DNA of 64,000 nucleotides from Nilaparvata lugens (taxonomy: Eukaryota; Arthropoda; Insecta; Hemiptera; Delphacidae): contig NC_052507.1 in NCBI RefSeq assembly GCF_014356525.2, forward strand, positions 46,237,992 through 46,301,991. The letters are read 5' to 3'. Below the pieces are notes generated by a model. It searched no databases. It saw nothing but the letters and a program-made list of their open reading frames with translations, and was not told the origin of the DNA. Positions 55,465 through 64,000 of this stretch are shown here, piece by piece (position 1 is the first letter of the stretch; each line of letters begins with the position of its first letter). A program made the translations under genes and the position numbers.

Positions 55465-56223
55465 ATTTAATGATTTCATATTATTTCTAGTATTATTAAC
55501 CGTTTCTCTGATTTTGTTTTATTTGTCTTATGAAAGACAATGATTTACAGTCTCATGTTCTTGTTTGGTTTTGATCAATAAATGAATACTAGTTTCCAAT
55601 TTATCTTCATATTTGTCTTCAGCCCTATTTCATGAACTCTATTGAAATATTTGTGTATTGTACAAGAGTTGAAGTCTAGAGCATTGATTAGAAGTGCAGG
55701 TAACTTCTAAACATTGGTCTACTCACATCTTCAGCTCCGATGAAGCATTATGGTTATGAAATTAGCCTTTGCTAGTTTCAATCTCAAAGGACCTAATGTC
55801 TTAAATGGTATCCCTGGTGAGACCATTCAAGACCATTTTTCCTAAACCGGGATTGTGGGTTTGGGTCCCACCAGGGGTACCATTTAAGACATTAGGTCCT
55901 TTGAGATTGAAACTAGCAAAGGCTAATTTCATAACTATAATGCTTCATCGGAGCTGAAGATGTGAGTAGACCAATGTTTAGAAGTTACTCGCACTTCTAA
56001 TCAATGCTCTAGACTTCAACTCTGGTACAATACACAAATATTTCAATAGAGTTCATGAAATAGGGCTGAAGACAAATATGAAGATAAATTGGAAACTAGT
56101 ATTCATTTATTGATCAAAACCAAACAAGAACATGAGACTGTAAATCATTGTCTTTCATAAGACAAATAAAACAAAATCAGAGAAACGGTTAATAATACTA
56201 GAAATAATATGAAATCATTAAAT
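55465..56223. repeat. Large palindrome, 355-bp arms, 49-bp spacer
   Basis: 55465-55819 is complementary to 55869-56223 with only a handful of mismatches by eye (about 98% identity) and equal arm lengths. Landmarks are AACCGTTTCTCTGATTTTG and TTTCATGAACTCTATTGAAA on the left with their reverse complements on the right. The spacer includes ACCGGGATTGTGGGTTTGG. It lies in a Nup133 intron and carries no coding sequence. It may be a young foldback transposon or a recent inverted duplication. Confidence 0.92.
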
Positions 56224-56744
56224 GTTATAAATGGAATTATCTCACCAATATCGCATCTAAGTTTGATGGCATTTTTGGACATCATTTCTGTTTATTATGA
56301 GTTCAAGTTGAAATTTACATTATTAACACTTTATAATGATTTTCTCCTACTTTATTTGCCACGTTGAATAAATTTTAAAAGTATTTAATAGATATTTTTC
56401 AATTAACTTAGATCCTACAGAGAAAAATATGTTACGTCCACCCTAAAAAGAATCTAAGGAAGTAACCAGACAAAAAGCTAGTCAAGATCAAGATCAACTG
56501 CTTGAGTCATAAAAATGCATCACGCAACAAAACAATACAATAATCAATGTAATTATTTAACACAATCATTACTAATAATAATATGTGGCAAACTTGTATC
56601 TTGATTATAATATTCATTTGTTATATTCAAACATAACCTGTATCGAGTATTCAAATTGGTATTATGGTGGCATTGTTTTTAAGCGGCAATTTCAAATATA
56701 CAGGATTCAAACATCTGAGTTATTTATTGTATGATTTTCTAATA
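56224..56744 (-). other. Nup133 intron, no feature seen
   Basis: AT-rich interval of about 520 bp between the palindrome and a reverse transcriptase fragment. Confidence 0.5.
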
Positions 56745-57431
56745 TTACAGTGTGCTTCCCTGAATCACACCGTAATCTACATTGTCCATATCACTGGAAA
56801 TATTATTAGTACAGGTGGTCTGTTTCCGTTCATATAGATAGCTTTGAAACCATCGCAGTGTCACACCTCTGACCCCACAGCATTCCAATTTCTGCAATAG
56901 TTTTGGTCGGTTCACAGCATCAAACGCCTTGGCAATATCAAGTAGGGCAATAAGTACATTATTACCCTCACCTACCTTTAGCACTATTTCGTTTGTGATA
57001 TCGAACAGAGCATTGGAGGTATTCTTGTTTAATCTGAAGCCATACTGATTGGGAACTAACAAACTGTTTGATTCTAAATAAGCCTGTAATTGAATTTTAA
57101 CCATTTTTTCAAGAATTTTGGAAAATACACTTAACATTGAAATGGGCCGAAAATTATTGTTTGAAGATTTAGAGCCGGATTTAAAAATGGGAATGACCTT
57201 GGCAATCTTGAATGCGTTTGAGAATTTGCCTGTTCGAATACTTTCATTAATAATGTAGGAGAGAGGCTCGATCACAGCATGTATGTGTTCTTTTATAAAT
57301 TTAGTATGGATGCCATCCTGACCCGGAGCAGAGCCTCCTCGCATATTCTTGACAATTTTGTAAATGTCAAACCGTGTCACAGGTTGCAACTCGAAAGTCA
57401 AGTTGGTAGAATGATCTACATCATTCACCAA
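56745..57431 (-). pseudogene. LINE reverse transcriptase, N-terminal fragment
   Basis: A continuous minus-strand frame of about 228 codons reads MRGGSAPGQDGIHTKFIKEH, FKIAKVIPIFKSGSKSSN, FRPISMLSVFSKILEKMVKI, QYGFRLNKNTSNALF, LLDIAKAFDAVNRPKLLQKL and finally DYGVIQGSTL before a stop. It is cut just before the catalytic ADD box. It is of the same general type as the LINE at 38715, which has FKIAKVIPLYKSGSFSD at the same place. It sits in the Nup133 intron next to the exon at 57576. Confidence 0.85.
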
Positions 57432-57442
57432 TAGTGGACTAT

Positions 57443-57500
57443 TAGTCGGTTCACAGCATCAAACGCCTTGGCAATATCAAGGAAGGTAATAAGTACATCA
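57443..57500. repeat. Short direct duplication of reverse transcriptase sequence
   Basis: TCGGTTCACAGCATCAAACG, CCTTGGCAATATCAA and AATAAGTACAT at 57446-57497 repeat 56915-56975, the AKAFDAVNRP codons of the adjacent LINE fragment. The copy is only about 50 bp and lies about 75 bp from the Nup133 exon. Confidence 0.85.
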
Positions 57501-57575
57501 ATAGATTCTGAATTTATAATATGTATCTGTCAATAGGTTCAATGCTAATGAGGTGCTGACTTTATAGGTACTGAC

Positions 57576-57884
57576 CGTCTCCATAGTCTGTGTGCTCTGC
57601 GCGCCGAAAATGTAGTTGGACATTTTGCGCGAGAAGCCGCCGATCCAGCTGTGCGGCACCTTGAGCGGCCGACAGAGCAGCGAGGTTGGCTGCGGCGTGA
57701 CCAGCACGAGTGTGGCCGAGGTGGTGGCCAGCAGGACACCCGTTGGCAGCAGCAGTCGCAGACTGTCGCACTCCTCGCCCTGCAGCGAGGCCATGCATGA
57801 CGCCTCCACGCAGCTGCTCTCGTGCGCCACCGACGGCCAGAAGCGAACCAGGCCCTCGGGCGAGACGGCAATGCAGCTCGGCAT
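57576..57884 (-). CDS. Nup133: Nup133, 309-bp exon (propeller)
   Basis: The acceptor is GGCCCACAG before ATGCCGAGC. The exon is phase 0 at both ends and GC-rich. It encodes MPSCIAVSPEGLVRFWPSVA, then GEECDSLRLLLPTGVLLATT and GGFSRKMSNYIFGAQS. SPEG-x-x-R-F/Y-WPS and the G-x-x-RK-x-S segment are hallmark Nup133 stretches. The donor is either ACG before GTCAGT (57576) or AAA before GTCAGC (57561); both keep phase 0 and differ by 5 residues. A TIR element begins only about 50 bp upstream of the acceptor. Confidence 0.93.
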
Positions 57885-58836
57885 CTGTGGGCCGATGAAC
57901 ATTTCATTATTCATTAAAAAAACAAAACTATACACGAGGGTCATTTTTTCAACCTCCGATCTCTTATCATAAGCGACGGACAAGCGGTAGGAGGCGATTT
58001 TCACAGAACTGAACAGCTTATCATACCCACCAAACCATCTGTAATCGATGCGGCCAGATCGCCAATATTGTTGTCGAGTTAAAGACCCACAAACATGACC
58101 GCCTCACTTGAGTCTGCCGCCAAGTGCTAGTTATGTAGCGTTATTGGTTTTTGCAAGCAAAATGCAATAGTTCAGCATAAATCTAATTGAGAATGATTCA
58201 AGATTACGCAGGAAACATCATGAGTGATGATTTTGTGCGTGAATGGTGTCAAAAATCAAAGAAATTACTTGATCACTTGAAACCTGACTTGGCCAATAGT
58301 AACTATACATTTGCTCAAACACAAGACATGACTTTGAGGGCAGAACTTCCTGATTAACGAGGAGCTCCAAAGCAACTCCATAACGCCACCTAATGATAGC
58401 CCAACTCATTTGGCGGCAGCGTTTTTATTCTTCCTGAGGGTGATGCCCACATGAGCTCTAGGCTTGTGAGTGCGTAATGAGGCGGATGATAATGAGAAAT
58501 GAATTCGATTCAAATTCAAATTCATTTATTTGCCATAAATAATACAGATTGATAAAATAAATATTCTAACTTACAAAATGGCACTACCGGCAAAGAAAAC
58601 TTGTGCGCCGGCAGTGAATTCGAACAACTAGGTACAGCAAACATGTCAATAGAAAGAAAAAGAGCTTATTCAAACCACTAGAATAAATAAAATTATGGAA
58701 ACCAGGTCACATCTCAATACTTACAAACGATAAGACAAAGTAACAAAATCACAAGCAAATGACAGACTCAAAAAGACCAATTCAAGGAAGCAATGACAAA
58801 TAATATTTTTTAAATTTATAACACAAGAATGAAACA

Positions 58837-59391
58837 CTACATAATGGATATAGATAATTTGAAATAAGCATTTATCTCAATCCAATCCAGTATAAGATTC
58901 ATTATGGATTTTGTAATTCTATTAATAATGAATTCAGTTGGGAATTTATTTATAAACAAGTAACACTGATATTCAAACTGACGTCTACATACACTTAAGC
59001 TGGTAAAGTCAATATCAAATTGTAATGGATTAGAGGGACGCAAATTATATGGATTATTCCTCAAGTTGAATGTATAACTATTCTTATGATTGAATAATAT
59101 GATTCTTTTAACATATGTTTGCCTCACTGTAAGCACCTGTAATTCTTGAAAAAGAAGTCTACTAGGGTACAATCTTGGTCTGCATAATGCAGCTCTGATA
59201 AGGTGTTTCTGTAATGTGAATAATTTGTTTATATGGATATCATAAGCAGCCCCCCATATCTCAATTCCATATTGGAAAAGTGATTGCGCATAAGCATAAT
59301 AAATATTTTTCATTATTACATAATCAGCTATTTTATTTAGTTTATAAAACTTATAAATTAGATATTTTAAGCCGTCTGCACATATATTCAA
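58837..59391 (-). pseudogene. LINE reverse transcriptase C-terminal domain
   Basis: Separated from the core by a frameshift near 59400-59540, the frame reads YYAYAQSLFQYGIEIWGAAY, LQKHLIRAALCRPRLYPSRL, LFQELQVLTVRQTYVKRI and a NLRNNPYNLRPS tail. These are the usual post-catalytic boxes. The stop is at about 58837. Confidence 0.8.
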
Positions 59392-59543
59392 TATGAGTAT
59401 CCCATTTTATATGATCATCCATCATTATATCCAAATATTTTAAGGATTTCACCTTTTCAATACAAGGGCAATCACAATCCACATGATTTAACAAAGCGTG
59501 AGAATGCATTTGTAAAGACAAGGTTTGTACTGGTTGACCTATT

Positions 59544-60130
59544 TCAGTAGGAGAAAGTCATAAATTTAGTCTTCTTCAGGTTGATGGTGAGTACATGTCT
59601 ATCAAACCATGATTTTACAATTCTCAAGCCCTCATTTGCATTGTTATATACATCTCCCCATGACACACCAGAAAAAACAAGAGCCGTGTCATCAGCAAAT
59701 GAAATTACTCTGCAGTTAGGTATTTTCAGATTCAAAAGGTCATTAACATAAATCAAAAACAGCAATGGTGAAAGGACTGTGCCTTGAGGAAGACCAAATA
59801 CAGAAAGATTTCTCAAACTTATTTTACCATTAATTGTCAAATATTGAGAGCGATCCGTTAGATAACTCGCAAACAGATCGTTTGCTATGCCCCTAACTCC
59901 ACAATTATGTAATTTTTGCAATAGTATTTTGTGTGGTATGGAATCAAACGCCTTTGCAAGGTCTAAAAAAACTGATAGTGTTTTATGCTTGGATTTGAAA
60001 TTGTTATTTATGATGTTAGTTAAGTGGAGAACAGCATCAACAGAGAATGAACCTACAGCTTTAGATTGTTTCCAAAGCGATTTCATGGAGAGGGTTTTGA
60101 TAGGCATATGAAAAATGACCACGAAACGCC
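59544..60130 (-). pseudogene. LINE reverse transcriptase core
   Basis: The frame reads QSKAVGSFSVDAVLHLTNI, VFLDLAKAFDSIPHKILLQK, VRGIANDLFASYLTDRSQYL, GLPQGTVLSPLLFLIYVNDL, the catalytic ISFADDTALVFSG and VLTINLKKTKFMTF, then a stop. All boxes from the AFDS region to the primer-grip side are present and look intact. The open frame begins at 60164, but the first 10 or so residues are host-element sequence. Confidence 0.85.
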
Positions 60131-60277
60131 TTTTGGAGGGTATGAGAAATACCTCAATATTCACGGCAATTATAGTGAAGAATAATCATAAGTGTAAGTT
60201 ACTTTTGGTGGATAATTTATTCTTTCGTATGCATTCGTCTTTTATTTATGACCAATAAGCGGTTGAAAAAATGACCC

Positions 60278-60910
60278 TCGTAATTTTTACTTGTAGATCA
60301 ACATATATAATAGCATTCAGATTTGATTCACTTCATAAATATTGTATGAGGTAAATAGCGTTAAATATTTCAATGCACAAATGTTGTAGTCATTTGAGCT
60401 CTAGTCATGACTCATTCAGTCATTTTGATCAATTGAACTCTCTGCAGCATATCAATGAATACGTTAGAAACAGGGTGACGAATTTTGTCCTTCAAGGATC
60501 ATGCATGAATTCATGGGTTCATGTACTCATCACGGTTCTTGGACGATCCATTTGCAAACCATTAAAACTAATTACTTGAGATAATCCCAAAGGGCGTTGA
60601 ATCAGGCAATCGAGCCGTCCAATGAATTGCCTCTGGGCAATTTTCTCAAATGGAAAAAGTATATTAGAATTATATTTATTGTCCTCTCATTTACAAGAAA
60701 CATTGATCATTGTTACAAGAATACAGTCAACAAAACAAAAGTATATACAGCTGAAACGCAAAATCACAAAAAGTCAACATATTTTTCGAGACATAACTTT
60801 ACAGTATATTCATGTACATTTGTACCAACCTCACATGGACTGAGAAATGTTATAAAATTTAAATACATTGTGAAAGTTTTCATTAAAATTCAGTAAGTGG
60901 TATAAAAAAT
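60278..60910 (-). other. Nup133 intron, no feature seen
   Basis: AT-rich intronic DNA with no element that I can define. Confidence 0.5.
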
Positions 60911-61167
60911 ATTTCAAATATCCAATGAAAGCTATATAAATAGAACAAAGGACTTCTGCTACTGCAAATATTGACCGAAGAACTAAATATCAGAAGGATA
61001 TTTGAAAAATTAAACTGTCCAAATACTTCAGTTTCCTTTTTCAAATTACCTTGTACTACTGTATTTAATTCTTCGATCAATATTCTGCTTTTTATATATT
61101 CGGACAATAAATAAGTAGCAGAGATCCTTAGTTCTATTTATATAGCTTTCAATGGATATTTGAAATT
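60911..61167. mobile_element. 257-bp foldback element
   Basis: ATTTCAAATATCC, then GAAAGCTATATAAATAGAAC, on the left is mirrored by GTTCTATTTATATAGCTTTC, then GGATATTTGAAAT, on the right. The inner parts also pair (AACTGTCCAAATAC region). One arm lacks about 30 bp present in the other. It lies about 160 bp from the Nup133 exon at 61329. Confidence 0.75.
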
Positions 61168-61328
61168 ATTATTATACAGTAATAATATTCCAGCAGTTGG
61201 TTAACTACAGTTTCTAATAAATCTTCCATCAGTAAGTGGTGTTAGAAGATGAATTGATGTAATAAGAACTTACCTCATACTGAGAGACACTGTTCAATTG
61301 AATAATTTTTGATTGATGGTATTGTTAC

Positions 61329-61519
61329 CTGGTTGCCAGCAGTGGTGTATACAGCGACGAGATGCGCGCGATGCGCGAGGTCACTCTGAGGCAGGGCCAA
61401 CTCGCGGCACTGCGTGTTGGTGAGTCGACGACCGCTGGCCTGCCACACGAGCAGTCGGCGGCCACACACCAGCCAAGCCCATCCCTCGTTCGACACGTCC
61501 ACGCTCACCACGGCTGAAC
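61329..61519 (-). CDS. Nup133: Nup133, 191-bp exon (first propeller blades)
   Basis: Acceptor TTGTGTTAAG, donor GTAACA. It encodes SAVVSVDVSNEGWAWLVCGR, RLLVWQASGRRL, CRELALPQSDLAHRAHLVAV and ends in TTAGNQ at phase 0. The GWAWLVC and CREL-x-LP-x-SD segments match the conserved start of the Nup133 propeller. The first codon is completed by one base from an upstream exon beyond the recognised window content. In human Nup133 about 95 residues precede this point, so the start codon and any nuclear-pore targeting N-terminus are missing here. Confidence 0.95.
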
Positions 61520-63267
61520 CTTAACACAAACCACACAATTCCAACATCAGCTACAATGTGTGACAATACTACAATGCTGCTCGTATAATACCAAACAATG
61601 TGTGGCAAAACTAAACATTTCATCACTTTGTAAAAAAATATGTGTCAACTTGATTAAGTCACGGAAAAAGGTTGAAATTGCAGCTGCAGTGTAAAGGCAG
61701 GTGATCTTTTCCTCTGAACACAAACCACACCAGCTAAAATACGTTAAGCTAATATGACACAACAACACTGACATGTTTTACAAATATTTTTACAATGCAA
61801 TTATAATATAGATAAAGTATCATGATGGAAAAAAGAACTTCAGAAGCTTAACAGCTGTGGTTGAAGTTCTACACTATTGTTATTGTACTGACGTGCTACC
61901 AATTTATCCTAACAGGTTGGATAGCATTCACCTATCACCTTAGGAAAGTCATCGGTTACTAATAAGCTAATATCTTGATATATCATGAATGGATCTAATG
62001 CTTGTGAATAAGAAATCCAGTTCAGAGCAAATTAAATTATAATTTATTAAAAAATGATTCCAAAATTTCAGTTCACACCAGAACAAATAATCATACATGG
62101 ATCGAACATAGATTGAACATGATTGAGGTTACTAATATGTTTGTTCTGTTCATCAAAACAGATTCCAACAGCTTTCACAAAAACTCAGAAATTATTACTT
62201 CAAAATCAAAATTAAAATATATAACTTATAGATTAAGAATACTTATCTATCGTTTACAGGTTTCAAAACAGTCTTATGGCTTTCAACATTAATCGAGAAA
62301 TTCAGCACAACATGAAAAGAAAAATTGAAATCTACATTTCATGTATGTTCAATAACATCAATAAACTTTACAGAAACATTTAGATCACAAATAACACATC
62401 TTCAATTTCAATTATTTAGGAAAATTTCAACAGAAGCCAACACTCCTAACATAAACCAGCCATTAAAAAGTTTGAGAGACAAGAACAAGAAGCCTTTCCG
62501 GTGAAACCGAGACATGTCATCATCGATTGCCAATTAGAAAAGAACACAAGTCTACAAAGATTGTATCTATTTTTTTTCAATAAAACTTCATTTTTAAAGT
62601 TATTTTAAATTTAATTAACCTTTATATTGTTTAGAATTATCTGTTTATTCAGAAATATAACTTTGTTACAGTGATTCAGTGGAATGTTCAACACTAGTAT
62701 ATATTATGATAAATTCCCTGTGAAAAGTTTAGTCCATATATTGATTACACTGATATTTGCTATCAAGTTTTATTAATATTTTGAATATCGAATTGCAGAT
62801 TCAATTTTAATTGAGAAAAAATGTAATATTACAAATACCCCCCTCTCGACATAAAAAATTTTACTGTTTGAGAATTTAAAAAAAATTAACATTACATTGT
62901 AACAAATGGAAATTGTTGAAATTAAATTTGAGAACAGGAACAATTTTTTCTACACAAACATTACATGTCAACTTATAATTGAAAATTATTATAAAAAAGT
63001 CATCAATAGCATTTGTTATATATTTCCAAACCATATTTGAAAGTATTGAATATAAAAATTATTTTTTATTTAGCTTTATAATTCAAGGAAATTATCACAA
63101 CAGAAAATTTAATATATTTGAAGAATAATTATTGAAATTTTACATAAGTTTTATAGAAAATTTAAATGTTATTGCATAAAAATTTAGTATGTTGAACAGA
63201 ATTTTTTGGATGAATTGATGAATTGTTACATTTAATTTTCACATAAAATTGCAATAAATTAAAAAAA
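61520..63267. other. Upstream of the last recognised Nup133 exon; no further exon seen
   Basis: AT-rich DNA, presumably a Nup133 intron. I looked on the minus strand for a segment resembling the start of the Nup133 propeller and found none, so the first coding exon or exons probably lie beyond 64000. Confidence 0.4.
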
Positions 63268-63395
63268 TGTAATTTCTTTCACTGTTGATGCGGTTGATTT
63301 TTTTATCCATGCGAATTTTGAACAGTCCATTTCTTTCACTGTTGACACGGTTGATTTTTTTATAGATGCAAATTTTGAGAATTTTGAAAACAGTC
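63268..63395. repeat. Tandem duplication, about 67-bp unit
   Basis: TTTCTTTCACTGTTGATGCG with GGTTGATTTTTTTATCCATG at about 63271 is repeated as TTTCTTTCACTGTTGACACG with GGTTGATTTTTTTATAGATG at about 63331. Confidence 0.8.
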
Positions 63396-63454
63396 CATTA
63401 AGGCACTCAGTATGAATTTCAAGTTAAGTGTGACTCCAGTGTTGGGCTGATCTG

Positions 63455-63590
63455 GATACGTGTAGACATCTATTAGCATGGCCTCATGCTTGTAGTCGAC
63501 TGATGCATGCCAAGCTTGATACAGGTGACATCTGTTAGCATTCCCTCATGCTTGTAGTAGACGGGTGCATGTCAAGCTCACTCAAAGTCA
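63455..63590. repeat. Tandem duplication, about 62-bp unit
   Basis: ACATCTATTAGCATGGCCTC with ATGCTTGTAGTCGAC at about 63467 recurs as ACATCTGTTAGCATTCCCTC with ATGCTTGTAGTAGAC at about 63529; both are followed by GCATGYCAAGCT. Confidence 0.8.
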
Positions 63591-63679
63591 CGTAAATTGT
63601 GTATCATACATACAGTATACATTTCAGGCTTGAAATGACAATGTAACTTGTTTTTTGGAAAAGAGATAGACGCTGCATA

Positions 63680-63792
63680 CAGGATTAACTTAGGTGAGGA
63701 TTAAGTTAGGTAGGGTTTGGTTTTTTGATATTTTCAGCTTTCAAGGTGTAGAGTTCAGCATACAGGATTAATTTAGGTGAGGATTTTTTGTT
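63680..63792. repeat. Short direct duplication
   Basis: GCATACAGGATTAACTTAGG with TGAGGATT at about 63676 recurs as GCATACAGGATTAATTTAGG with TGAGGATT at about 63756. Confidence 0.75.
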
Positions 63793-64000
63793 TTGAATCA
63801 GTTTCTTTCATGATACAGTGACTGTTATTTGAGTTTAAAGTTGCAAACTTGGACATGGATGGCAATTACCTCCAGGTAATGTAGTAGTGCAGAAGCTTGA
63901 GTTGCGTAGTCAGCAATAGGCGTAGTCATTGGTGTCGACATTGGCGTATCATTGGCGTTGGCAATCCATTAATGAGTCACACCAGTTCGAAAATCACCCA

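Larger units (their letters stand above)
58505..60130 (-). mobile_element. 5'-truncated LINE nested in the TIR element
   Basis: The tail on the plus-strand left edge (TTCAAATTCAAATTCATTTA) marks the 3' end. The minus-strand reading starts near 60130 inside the reverse transcriptase. Two frames hold the coding remains, listed separately. It resembles the fragment at 26150-26800. Confidence 0.8.
57936..60277. mobile_element. 2.3-kb element with about 20-bp terminal inverted repeats and nested LINE
   Basis: CGAGGGTCATTTTTTCAACC at 57936-57955 is mirrored by GGTTGAAAAAATGACCCTCG at about 60253-60275. The outer parts (57957-58500 and 60131-60252) hold no transposase that I can recognise. The middle is occupied by a minus-strand LINE. 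The ends resemble mariner/Tc1-type termini in form; the TA target is not clear. Confidence 0.65.

Noticed and set aside
57545..57972. Plus-strand frames at 57616-57972 and 57710-57898 and the Arg-rich minus frame at 57545-57907
   Set aside because: They overlap the GC-rich Nup133 exon in other frames; only the frame reading SPEGLVRFWPS fits the family.
57936..58500. Intact mariner transposase between the TIRs
   Set aside because: Neither strand shows a DDE-type motif series; only the terminal repeats suggest the class.
1..64000. tRNA, rRNA or other structured RNA genes
   Set aside because: Reading by eye I found no convincing tRNA A and B boxes with cloverleaf or any rRNA stretch; a covariance-model scan would be needed to exclude them.

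Overview
The window looks like nuclear DNA of a hemipteran insect, most likely a planthopper. This is an inference from AT-rich sequence, large introns packed with transposable elements, an insect-type Nup133 gene, and repeat families that I associate with planthopper genomes: the GACCGAGCGAAGTGAGGTC family near 1650 and the CGGGGCACCGAGCTTTGCTC family near 42950. There are no bacterial features. A 100-base run of N (36131-36230) marks an assembly gap.

Host genes. (1) Plus strand: two exons, 3042-3262 and 13728-13954, join in frame and encode the Cys-rich C-terminus of a protein I do not confidently recognise. The 10.5 kb intron between them holds a very large GC-rich minisatellite. (2) Minus strand, 61519 down to 45537: six phase-consistent exons encode almost all of Nup133, the nuclear pore Y-complex scaffold nucleoporin. 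Only the N-terminal exon or exons lie beyond the right edge. Its introns hold LINE fragments, foldback elements and a 355-bp-arm palindrome.

Mobile DNA, left to right. 1-3000: dispersed repeats and a foldback MITE. 3790-12345: a 46-bp-unit minisatellite with recurring TATA-containing blocks, split by a minus-strand LINE (5598-7703). 13286-18673: MITEs and a 2.1 kb foldback. 18760-24644: a decayed Jockey-clade LINE lying between two about 460 bp direct repeats. 24645-26800: reverse transcriptase fragments, one split by a hAT-like MITE with an 8-bp target duplication. 26943-32386: a LINE with a 12-bp target duplication whose ORF1 carries a 2A-like motif (GEIEQNPGP), itself interrupted by another LINE end. 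33800-35095: four copies of an about 305 bp satellite. 36975-38711: a 1.7 kb terminal-inverted-repeat element with an internal foldback and tandem repeats. 38715-42045: a LINE with an uninterrupted 988-residue endonuclease/reverse transcriptase frame. 42046-45192: further dispersed repeats. 52325-60280: LINE remnants, foldbacks and a TIR element with a nested LINE, all inside Nup133 introns.

The region therefore reads as two ordinary host genes whose introns and flanks have been repeatedly invaded, with several nested insertions that can be ordered in time. The most unusual items are the 2A-like motif in a LINE ORF1, the long direct repeats around the Jockey element, the minisatellite with periodic promoter-like blocks, and the large intronic palindrome.
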